Of a stretch of DNA of 64,000 nt, positions 17,311 through 25,410 are shown in pieces. Each line of letters starts with the position of its first letter. Position 1 is the first letter of the stretch. The stretch spans positions 6,200,001 to 6,264,000 of the forward strand of contig NZ_AP026978.1 of assembly GCF_027924405.1 (NCBI RefSeq), given 5' to 3'. The DNA is from Nocardia sputorum (GTDB taxonomy: Bacteria > Actinomycetota > Actinomycetes > Mycobacteriales > Mycobacteriaceae). The notes beneath the pieces were generated by a model. That model made no database searches and had not been told where the DNA came from. It saw nothing but the letters and a program-made list of their open reading frames with translations. The position numbers were made by a program, and so were the translations under genes.

Positions 17311-18390
17311 ATGACGACACCTGCCTTGGTCCCCGAGTCATCTCCACGGTCACCGCGGCGCGGCGCCGACGGTGATTACGCCCGTCTGTTGCGCCGGATC
17401 TCCGACGCGGGACTGATGAACCGGCGTCCCGTGTACTACGCCGTCCGGCTCAGCCTCGTCGGACTCGCGTTTGCAGCCGGCTGGGCGGCGTTCGTCCTCG
17501 TCGGCGATTCGTGGTGGACGCTGCTGGTCGCGGGGTTCATGGCCGTGACGTTCGCTCAAATCGCGCTCGTCATGCACGATGTCGCGCACCGCCAAGTCTT
17601 CCGGCTGCGGCAGCCGACGGAGCTCGTGGGACGACTCGTCGGCAACGCCGGCATCGGCCTGGGCTACGGCTGGTGGCAGGACAAGCACACCCGGCATCAC
17701 GCCAATCCGAACCACGAGGAACTCGACCCCGATGTCGCGCCCGACATTCTGCTCTGGTCACAACAGCAGGCACGGTCCAGCCGCGGCCTGCCTCGTCTCA
17801 TCGGGAGGGCGCAGGCGTTCCTGTTCTTCCCCCTCCTGTTGCTGGAGGGCGTGAACCTTCATGTGGCCGGTGTACGTGCGCTCAGAAATCGATCGATCAA
17901 ACACCGGGCATTCGAGGGCGCGCTGCTGTTCGTCCACTTCGCCACCTACCTGGCCGCGCTGTTCGCGGTTCTGCCCGCCGACAAAGCCTTCGCGTTCCTC
18001 GCTGTCCACCAAGGTCTGTTCGGCCTGTACATGGGCTGCATCTTCGCCCCGAACCACAAGGGCATGCCGACCTTGACCGGCGACGAACGCCCCGACTACC
18101 TCCGTCGCCAGGTGCTGACCTCCCGCAACGTGCGGGGTGGCGCGTTGACCGACCTCGCCCTCGGCGGGCTCAACTATCAGATCGAGCATCATTTGTTCCC
18201 GAGCATGCCGACGCCGAACCTGCGTCACGCCCAGGTGATCGTCCGCGACTACTGCACCGAAATCGGCGTGCCCTACCACGAAACCGGGCTGATCTCCTCT
18301 TACCGCGAGGCACTGAGACACCTGCACCACGTCGGCGCTCCCCTGCGCACCCCCGATCGAAACCCGGGAGTGCCACAACGCGATCACTGA
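17311..18390 (+). CDS. Membrane fatty acid desaturase
   Basis: 359-residue integral membrane di-iron desaturase. The three histidine boxes are present: HDVAH at 89-93, HTRHH at 126-130 and QIEHH ending at H294. Four hydrophobic spans flank them. The QIEHH third box is typical of acyl-lipid desaturases, including front-end types. ATG 17311 has AGGAAG a few bases upstream and follows the hydrolase pseudogene. It should act on membrane lipid acyl chains with electrons from a ferredoxin or oxidoreductase, not encoded next to it. Regioselectivity cannot be told. Confidence 0.87.
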   Translation: MTTPALVPESSPRSPRRGADGDYARLLRRISDAGLMNRRPVYYAVRLSLVGLAFAAGWAAFVLVGDSWWTLLVAGFMAVTFAQIALVMHDVAHRQVFRLRQPTELVGRLVGNAGIGLGYGWWQDKHTRHHANPNHEELDPDVAPDILLWSQQQARSSRGLPRLIGRAQAFLFFPLLLLEGVNLHVAGVRALRNRSIKHRAFEGALLFVHFATYLAALFAVLPADKAFAFLAVHQGLFGLYMGCIFAPNHKGMPTLTGDERPDYLRRQVLTSRNVRGGALTDLALGGLNYQIEHHLFPSMPTPNLRHAQVIVRDYCTEIGVPYHETGLISSYREALRHLHHVGAPLRTPDRNPGVPQRDH

Positions 18391-18548
18391 ACACAAAGCC
18401 GGGCACCACGACGCACGGAACCGTCGACGGCTGCGATGTGGGCCGCTCATCAGCAACCGCGCGCGTCCGCGACGACAGCCACACCTCCGCGCTGGACAGC
18501 GGCGGTGGCCTGCCGAAGTGTCATCCCTCTCGGCAAGTTATCTGACGC

Positions 18549-19781
18549 CTACGGCTTGGCCGACGAGGTGATCGGCGGTCCGGCCGTGGCTCCGGAGTCC
18601 GGCACCCCTGCGTAGTCGGGCAGCTCGACGCCGTTGATCGCACGCTCGAGAAGTTCGGTGAACCATTCGCCGGTGAAATCGATGCTCGGCTCGGCGCCCG
18701 GCCCGGGGACCTCGCGGCTGCGCACGTGCAACCGGCCGATTTCCTGGTTGGCCTCGACGAACGAGCGCATCCGCCGCTCGTAGCCGGCGAACCCGGCCTC
18801 CGGGTCCCACCCGGCAGCGGCCAGCTCTCCGGCCAACAGGTAGGCGCCGACCAGCGCCAGCCCGGTGCCCGCCCCGGACATCGGCGACGAGCTGAACGCC
18901 GCGTCCCCGAGCAACCCCACCCGTCCGCTCGACCAGCGGTCCATCACCACCTGGGCGACCTGGTCGAGGTAGAAGTCCGGGGTGTCGTCCAGGTGGGCGA
19001 GGATGCGCGGGGTCAACCAGCCCATACCGGCCATCCGCTCACGCAGCAGGCGCTTCTGGGCCGCGACGTCGCGGTCGTCGACGTCGAAGTCCCCCGAGGG
19101 GAAGGAGAACATGGCCATCGCCTGGCCGGCGTCCCGGATGGGCCGGAGGCCGGCGGAGCGCCCGGACTCCTGATAATCGATCAGCCAGCGGTCCAGCCCG
19201 AACTCGTTGGGCACACTGTAGAAGGCCAGCACGAGCCCGAGGTGGCGGACGAACCGCTCGCGTGGCCCGAAGACCATCGCTCGCAGCGCCGAGTGCAGCC
19301 CGTCCGCCCCGACCACCAGGTCGAAGCGCCGCCGGTCGCCACCCGCGAAGGCCACATCGACTCCGTCCGCGTCCTGGGTGAGCTCGGCGATCCGGTCTCC
19401 GAAGACGTACTCCACACCGTCGCGGGTGTCGTCGTAAAGCACCCGGGACAGGTCCCCGCGCAGGATCTCGATCTCCGAGATGTACCCGTCGCCGCCGTCG
19501 TCGTCCGCGCGGAAGGTCTCCAGCACGTTCCCGTCCACATCAACGGTGTACGCGCCGGCGGTCTCGGTGCGGGCCGCGCGCACCGCCGCGTCCAGCCCCA
19601 TCCGCCGGATGACCTCCTTGGCCACCCCGCGCGCGTCCACCGCCTGCCCACCGGGACGCAGCTCGGGTGCCCGCTCCACCACGGTCACCTCGGCCCCCCG
19701 CCGACGCAACCAGTGCGCCAGCGCGGGCCCCGCGATGCTCGCCCCCGCCACCAACACCCTGGTATTGCTCACCGCGCCCAC
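18549..19781 (-). CDS. FAD-dependent aromatic monooxygenase (TetX/Rox-like)
   Basis: Class A flavoprotein monooxygenase of 410 residues (PF01494 type). N-terminal GASIAG dinucleotide motif, central DG motif VVGADGLHSALR, and the GD motif VGLLGDAAFSSSPMSGAG binding FAD. This architecture hydroxylates aromatic or polyketide substrates; some members inactivate tetracyclines or rifamycins, but key discriminating residues cannot be judged here. GTG 19781 and GTG 19772 are both possible starts; the second would give MSNTRVLVAG. No regulator is adjacent. Likely accessory metabolism. Confidence 0.85.
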   Translation of the reverse strand: MGAVSNTRVLVAGASIAGPALAHWLRRRGAEVTVVERAPELRPGGQAVDARGVAKEVIRRMGLDAAVRAARTETAGAYTVDVDGNVLETFRADDDGGDGYISEIEILRGDLSRVLYDDTRDGVEYVFGDRIAELTQDADGVDVAFAGGDRRRFDLVVGADGLHSALRAMVFGPRERFVRHLGLVLAFYSVPNEFGLDRWLIDYQESGRSAGLRPIRDAGQAMAMFSFPSGDFDVDDRDVAAQKRLLRERMAGMGWLTPRILAHLDDTPDFYLDQVAQVVMDRWSSGRVGLLGDAAFSSSPMSGAGTGLALVGAYLLAGELAAAGWDPEAGFAGYERRMRSFVEANQEIGRLHVRSREVPGPGAEPSIDFTGEWFTELLERAINGVELPDYAGVPDSGATAGPPITSSAKP

Positions 19782-20016
19782 TGCTCACCCAGCCGGATCG
19801 TTTGCCGCCGCACGGCGTCCTCGACGCTCATCAGTGCCTCCCTGTGTTTCCCTGCCCACGCTGGAACGCAGGCTCACCGCTGTCGGTGTTTCCACCGGTA
19901 TGGACGACGGATCCACACAGAATTCATCGGCGCAACCGCGATCCCGCCCACGCTCCCGCGAACACCCTGAACTCGGCATGCGGGAGCAGTCGGTCGGCCC
20001 GCCGAGCTGCCCGCAA

Positions 20017-20292
20017 CTACTCGTTTCCGAGGTCCATTCCGTCCAACCCGGCTTCACGCAGGATGCGGGCCAGGGTGTCCTGGTCGACCGGGCGCTCCGG
20101 AGCCTCCGACTCCGAAACCGGGTTTTCCCGTGCCACCGGGAGCATTTCGTCGTAGCCCGGGTCGCCGGGATGGAACTCCTCGAAGCCGCTGTAGTAGACG
20201 CCGTCCTCGGTCCGGCCGCGCAACGGCAGCAGGATCGTCTCACCATCCTCGGCCAGCATGGGTGGGCTCGTGTCATCCGAATACGCGGTCAA
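20017..20292 (-). CDS. Small acidic protein, candidate immunity protein
   Basis: 91-residue protein of unknown family, strongly acidic and without membrane or signal segment (cytoplasmic). The TTG start at 20292 overlaps the last 20 bases of the large toxin-like gene; an ATG at 20259 would give 80 residues. Its position directly after the metalloprotease-ending gene, its size and its charge fit an immunity protein, which would protect the producer. That is inference from context. It also could be an unrelated small protein; I see no diagnostic motif. About 230 bases separate it from the next gene. Confidence 0.6.
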   Translation of the reverse strand: MTAYSDDTSPPMLAEDGETILLPLRGRTEDGVYYSGFEEFHPGDPGYDEMLPVARENPVSESEAPERPVDQDTLARILREAGLDGMDLGNE

Positions 20293-23200
20293 AGTAATCC
20301 TTCAATTGCTGGGCGATCTGGTCGTTACCGAGGGCGAATTTGCGAAGCTTAGCGGTGCCGCCGTGCATCCAGGCCGTGAAAGCTTCGGCGAAGGCCTCGC
20401 TGCGCCGGTCGTAATAATCGTTCCATTTGCGATGTTTTCCGATGGTCTGCATCATCGTGGCGTGCAGATCACGCCACTCTTGGGCGTCGCTGAGCCATCT
20501 CCCACCGGTACCGTACGCCGCGTCGGCGGCATGCCCGAACTCGTGGAAGACCACCTGCTCACTGCCGCTGCGCCCGCCGGAGTTGATCACCAGGCGGCGC
20601 GGCCCACCCATGTACACCCCTTGTACGGTGTCCCAACTGGTTCCCGGCTTTCGGCCGTACGGGGTGCTGCCTGCCAGGCTCTCGGTGCCGGGCAATTCGA
20701 GCATGGGGCGATTGCCGATGACGATTCCACCCCCGGGAACCGCGTTCATGTGCTCGCTGACCCGCGCGTAGATATGGCTGGGCACGTGAGCGAGATCCTG
20801 GACCATCCGCAAGGTCTCGGGTGTCCGGTCGATGATGTTCACGAATGCGCCGCCGTCGGGAGGCGGATAGGCGACGACGAACTCGAACGAGTCCGCGAGC
20901 CGCACGCTATCGCCCGGATGCAGCATGACCTTCGTTCCCGGCGCGATCTCCGTCCCGTTGACATGGGTGCCGTTCGTCGATCCTTCGTCACGGATCCAGA
21001 CCCGGCCGGAGGGGTAGACGCCGACACTGGCGTGCCGCCGGGATATCTCATTGGTGCGGGTCAGCCCATCGGGTAGTTCTGCGCTGTCCCGGCCGAGCAG
21101 CAGTGGCTCGCCACCACGTGCCAAGTCGAGGGACACGTCGCCGTGAACGTTGTTCAGTTTCACCGGCAACGCTCTCGAAGCGCTTCCCCGGAAGCCGTCC
21201 TCGAATCGAGCCGCGCCCACCCAATCACCGAGACGAATCTGATTGCCTGGGCGCAACCGCACCGGCCGGTCCGGATCGACCTTGACATTGTCGACCCACG
21301 TCCCTCTCGAGGAGTTGTTGTCGCGCAGCCACACGTCTCCGTACTCGTCGCGGTAGACGGTGGCGTGCCGGCGCGACACCTTCTGGTTGTCGGCGAGGTG
21401 GCTCGCCATCGGTGACTCCAGGTCACGGCCGATCAGCACCTCCTCGCCGCGACGCAGCAGGAGGGGAGGCACACTCTCGTCGTCGGCCAATCTCACCTGC
21501 AACGGCGCTTCGTTACCGACTTGGAGTCTGCTGGACACCTCGCCGAAGGAGACCTTGTCTCCGGGGTTCAGGTACCGCTTCTCGCCGGCCGGGATGATCT
21601 CGTCGTTGACCTTGGTTCCGACCCAGCTGTCTCCGTCCGGGTCGCGCACCCAAACACGACCGTCGAGATCGCGCCCGACGACGACTTCCCTGCCCGGTCT
21701 TCCGATCACCATCGCATGACCGTTCAGTGCACTGGTGTCGACGGCCACCTCCTGGCCCGGTGCGAGGCGTATCGGGAGCTTGCGCTTGAAGGGCTCGAAA
21801 TGCAGTTCGGCGGGTGGGTGCTGCGGTCGTATCTCGCCGCCGAGCCGGGCGGTCCCGACGTAATCCGGACCGATCCCCAGATTGTCGCCTTCGGCGAGCG
21901 TCACTCTTTGGTTCGGAGCGATCCTGTCCCCATTGATCCACACTCCTTCGGATCCCGAATGATCGCGGATCCACAGTCGGCCGTCGTGGTCCAGGCCGAG
22001 CGTCGCATGGCGTTCGCCGACATTGGGGATCCCGCGCAACTGAGACGCGAACGGCGAACTCTCGTCGGTGCCGATCACGACCGTTTCTCCCGGCGCGAGC
22101 CGCACCGGTGTCGCGTCCGCGCCGCTCCCGATTCGCACGCGGACCGGATCGACCCCGGTTGTCGCATCCGTAGGCACGAATTGCGCCGTACTGTCATACC
22201 AGCCGAGGCGCAAGTCGTCCCCTGGCTCCAGTACCCGACGCTCCCCCCGGCCGAGCCGATCGCCGTTGACTTGGGTGCCGTTGCTGGAACCGACGTCCCG
22301 GATCCATACCCGCCCGTTCTCATCCATGCCGACGATCGCGTGGCGTCGCGAGATACTGTCGCGCCCGGGCGCTTCCGGGTGCACCATCGCACGACCGATC
22401 TCGATCTCCTGGCCGCGATGGAGCTTCAGAACCGGTCCGTCGTTGCCGAACAGCCGCACTTCGGCCATCTGACGCTGGAACGTGACGCCGAGTTCCAGAT
22501 CGCGACTGAACATGACGTCTTGGCCGTCGTAGATCCGCACCCAGCGACCGCCGGTCAGCTGTTTGCCGTCGACGAAGGTGCCGTTCGTCGAGTTGTCGTC
22601 TCGAAGCAGGACATGGCCTTGCTCGTCCACCGTTATCGTCGCGTGGCGACGCGAAACTCTGTCGCCGGCCATGTGTTCCAACAGCGCGCCGTCACCACGA
22701 CCGAGCACGTACTCCTGGCCTGGAATCAGGCGCAGCTCAACGCGCGCGTCATCCGGACCGGTCAGCACCATGTCGACGTAGCCACCCTCGGGATGGCGGT
22801 AGAACTGGGTGAATCCGGCGGGAGGCGGAGCACCCGCGAGCACGTACCCGTCCTGACTCGCCGGTTTCTCGTGTTCCTCGACCCGCGGCTGCGGTCGTGT
22901 CGGCGGGCCGTCATACGTCGGTTCGTCGGTCCGGGCGCGAGGCGTCGGATCCCTGGGCGTCACCGGAGACTCATCGGCTGCCGACTGCCGCCCGGCCGGA
23001 TCCGCCTCATCGAGCGGAGGACGCGGCCGCGACTCCTCCGGGACACGCGAATCGTCCCGGACCGGTGGCCGACCATCCGAGGCCACCTCGTCGACCGGGA
23101 CCCGCGGCGTCAGCTCCTCCTGCCGCACGAGCGGGCCATCGGCATTCCGAGGCAGCGGCGGCGGCTGGTCCCTGCGGCCTCGTGGCGCGACAGCCGAGCC

Positions 23201-25075
23201 GCTGACCTCGTCGCCGCGCGGTGTGGGTGGTCTGCCGTTGCGCCCATACGCGTCGGTCCCGGGTGGCCGGTCTTGTCGTGGCGTGACGGACACCGCCCGG
23301 CCGTCACCAGGGACGATTCCCGGCGCCGAGCCGGGGGACTGCGGTGACACGGGCGGCAGGACCCCACGCCCGGCGTCACCACCACCCGCGGCATGCTCCT
23401 CCAACGCGGTCATCCGCTGGAGCATGCCGTCGTACCAGTCCCGGCGGCCCGCGGCGTGGAAGACCGGGCTCAGTTCTTCGACCCGCTGCCGGATCTCGTG
23501 CAGTTCCGGGCGAGTGAGAGCGTGGTCATTCCACAAGATTTCGAGGTTGTCTCCGTAGCGCAGGAAGTTCTCCGCGAAGGACCCGACGACATACTGCGCG
23601 TCGGTGAAGTTCTCGAATGCGCGGCTGTGGTCGATTCCCCACACGTTCCCAGCCGGATCCACCATCCAGTTGTCGCCATTGCGGTCGGGTATGCGTATCA
23701 GCACGTCCATGACGCCCTGGCGCATGCCCGCAGGACCGCTGAGGACCTCCGGCGGGAACGCGCTTCGCGGATACGTCTCCGCCGCCACCGTACCGGGCAC
23801 GACCTCCATGTAGACGTGGTCGCCGATGACATGCACCGCGGGCACCCGTGCGCCCACCGCGTCGCCGACCAGCGAACTCAGGAATTCCGCGTGCGCGTGC
23901 TGCGGATCGGAGACCACCTTGTGGATCACCTCGGTGCCGTCGTGGAAGACCAGCCGCTCCACCACTCTCGCCGATTTGCCTTCGGTGCTGAAGCGCTCGA
24001 TCGCCTCCACCCGCAGTGGTTCACCCGAGCTCAACAGCTCGTTGACGCGTGAGGCGAATTCCCAGTGACGCAGCCCGAGTCGAGGCGCGTCGCTGTCCGA
24101 ACGCACCGCGTTACGGCCTGCGGCGTGGACCCGGATCGCGGAACCCGCGGCACCGACGAACCCGCTGCCGAAGCCAGTGATCGCGGATTCGCGCACCATC
24201 TTGAACAGATCCCCCAGGCTGTGGATCTCGTCCAGATGGATCAACACCGAGGGCACCGCGCCGGCCAGACCGCCCGCGAGGCCACCCGCGCCGCCGAGCA
24301 GCATCGTGCCGCCCAGATGCGCGGCAAGCCGGCCGGAGGGAGTGACCGCTCTGCCGCGCGTCCAGCCCAGCACGCGCGGCGCGAGCCTGCGGCCGACCTC
24401 CGCACCCGCGACGCCGCCGACCACACCACCCAGGAGCATTTCCAAGAAGGCGCCCACGTCGAACTTGTCGCGCACGCCGGTCTTCAGGTCCCACAGCTGT
24501 GCGCCACCACTGATCGCGGCGCTGGTCAGAAGGCCGATCTTCGCCGCGTGGACGGCGGTGTGCAGCGCGGCTCGTTGCGCCGCGCCCGCGACCGCGCGCT
24601 CGCCCACCTCCGCGGCCAGTCGCGCAGCCGCGGCAGCCATCGCCTGCTCGGCCTCGATCCGGTCGATCAGCGCCTTCGCGCCACCACCTTGGAAGAAAAG
24701 CAGCGCGTCATAGGCCAATTGAGCCGCCAGCGCGATCCCCATCGCGATCAGCAGATGTTGCGTCTGCACAGCCGAGTCGGCGACGTCGTGGCACTGCTTG
24801 CCCAGGCTCTGACACACCGCCGCCTGATCACGCATGGATTGCACGACTACGCGATGACGTTCGGCCAGCGCCGTCGACGTCGCGCCCTCAACAGCTTGCT
24901 CGGTACCCGCCGCCTCGACCTCGTACCGGTCGGCCGAGTTGTTCAATTCACCGGAAGCAACCAGGTACGCGTCCCCGTTACGACGCATTCCCTCGACGTC
25001 GGTCTCCGGCCAATGACCGAGGACCAATTCCCGCACAGCCGAGGGCACCTCGGCCAGCAAACCGCTCGAATCCAT
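20273..25075 (-). CDS. Giant WXG100-like / kinase-like / six-FHA / lethal-factor-like metalloprotease protein
   Basis: 1600 residues. Residues 1-105 match the WXG100-like N-terminal domain of CpnT-type type VII substrates; hydrophobic segments follow at 107-128 and near 205-275. Residues 330-590 look like a PI3/4-kinase or HipA-type kinase: K386, E397, D464-x4-N469 in DRNGDNW, and D482 in GIDHSRAF. A Pro/Arg-rich linker (595-745) leads to six FHA modules centred near 808, 909, 1020, 1118, 1234 and 1345. The C-terminus has HEFGH at 1511-1515 and E1560, with AEAF after it, spaced as in anthrax lethal factor (H686, H690, E735). ATG 25075 has GGGAGG nine bases upstream. It probably is a secreted effector or toxin; secretion by ESX is inferred from the N-terminus. 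Confidence 0.85.
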   Translation of the reverse strand: MDSSGLLAEVPSAVRELVLGHWPETDVEGMRRNGDAYLVASGELNNSADRYEVEAAGTEQAVEGATSTALAERHRVVVQSMRDQAAVCQSLGKQCHDVADSAVQTQHLLIAMGIALAAQLAYDALLFFQGGGAKALIDRIEAEQAMAAAAARLAAEVGERAVAGAAQRAALHTAVHAAKIGLLTSAAISGGAQLWDLKTGVRDKFDVGAFLEMLLGGVVGGVAGAEVGRRLAPRVLGWTRGRAVTPSGRLAAHLGGTMLLGGAGGLAGGLAGAVPSVLIHLDEIHSLGDLFKMVRESAITGFGSGFVGAAGSAIRVHAAGRNAVRSDSDAPRLGLRHWEFASRVNELLSSGEPLRVEAIERFSTEGKSARVVERLVFHDGTEVIHKVVSDPQHAHAEFLSSLVGDAVGARVPAVHVIGDHVYMEVVPGTVAAETYPRSAFPPEVLSGPAGMRQGVMDVLIRIPDRNGDNWMVDPAGNVWGIDHSRAFENFTDAQYVVGSFAENFLRYGDNLEILWNDHALTRPELHEIRQRVEELSPVFHAAGRRDWYDGMLQRMTALEEHAAGGGDAGRGVLPPVSPQSPGSAPGIVPGDGRAVSVTPRQDRPPGTDAYGRNGRPPTPRGDEVSGSAVAPRGRRDQPPPLPRNADGPLVRQEELTPRVPVDEVASDGRPPVRDDSRVPEESRPRPPLDEADPAGRQSAADESPVTPRDPTPRARTDEPTYDGPPTRPQPRVEEHEKPASQDGYVLAGAPPPAGFTQFYRHPEGGYVDMVLTGPDDARVELRLIPGQEYVLGRGDGALLEHMAGDRVSRRHATITVDEQGHVLLRDDNSTNGTFVDGKQLTGGRWVRIYDGQDVMFSRDLELGVTFQRQMAEVRLFGNDGPVLKLHRGQEIEIGRAMVHPEAPGRDSISRRHAIVGMDENGRVWIRDVGSSNGTQVNGDRLGRGERRVLEPGDDLRLGWYDSTAQFVPTDATTGVDPVRVRIGSGADATPVRLAPGETVVIGTDESSPFASQLRGIPNVGERHATLGLDHDGRLWIRDHSGSEGVWINGDRIAPNQRVTLAEGDNLGIGPDYVGTARLGGEIRPQHPPAELHFEPFKRKLPIRLAPGQEVAVDTSALNGHAMVIGRPGREVVVGRDLDGRVWVRDPDGDSWVGTKVNDEIIPAGEKRYLNPGDKVSFGEVSSRLQVGNEAPLQVRLADDESVPPLLLRRGEEVLIGRDLESPMASHLADNQKVSRRHATVYRDEYGDVWLRDNNSSRGTWVDNVKVDPDRPVRLRPGNQIRLGDWVGAARFEDGFRGSASRALPVKLNNVHGDVSLDLARGGEPLLLGRDSAELPDGLTRTNEISRRHASVGVYPSGRVWIRDEGSTNGTHVNGTEIAPGTKVMLHPGDSVRLADSFEFVVAYPPPDGGAFVNIIDRTPETLRMVQDLAHVPSHIYARVSEHMNAVPGGGIVIGNRPMLELPGTESLAGSTPYGRKPGTSWDTVQGVYMGGPRRLVINSGGRSGSEQVVFHEFGHAADAAYGTGGRWLSDAQEWRDLHATMMQTIGKHRKWNDYYDRRSEAFAEAFTAWMHGGTAKLRKFALGNDQIAQQLKDYFDRVFG

Positions 25076-25232
25076 CGCAGCTTGCCTCCCGGCACCCTCA
25101 CAGTCGCTGCGAGACCATCTAGACATACCGGAGCGCGTTCAATATTCCCAACAGTGGCGACACCTCTGACCAGGAGAGGCGGTGGCCGATAGGAATCGCG
25201 ACAGGGCGATGAACTGTTGAGAATGCAACTAC

Positions 25233-25262
25233 TGGATGGGGCGGGGATTCGTACCCACATCC
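25233..25262 (-). other. tRNA 3'-end-like fragment (possible att remnant)
   Basis: On the minus strand the segment reads GGATGTGGGTACGAATCCCC then GCCCCATCCA, which is the look of a tRNA T-arm plus 3' acceptor strand. The T-stem forms only three pairs and no matching 5' half is found, so it is not a working tRNA. A 7-bp inverted repeat (GGATTCG 25245-25251, CGAATCC 25264-25270) overlaps it and gives an alternative explanation as a hairpin. Confidence 0.35.
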
Positions 25263-25410
25263 CCGAATCCGGCATTCCGCCAGCCAATACTTTTCGGGGC
25301 GTCGGATAGGCGGCCTGGATCCAACGCTTCGTGGGCGGCGAATCTCCCCGCCGGCGAGAAATGCAACCGTGGCTGCCGCGACAATGGATAGCAGTGTGTA
25401 GGGAGTAGGT

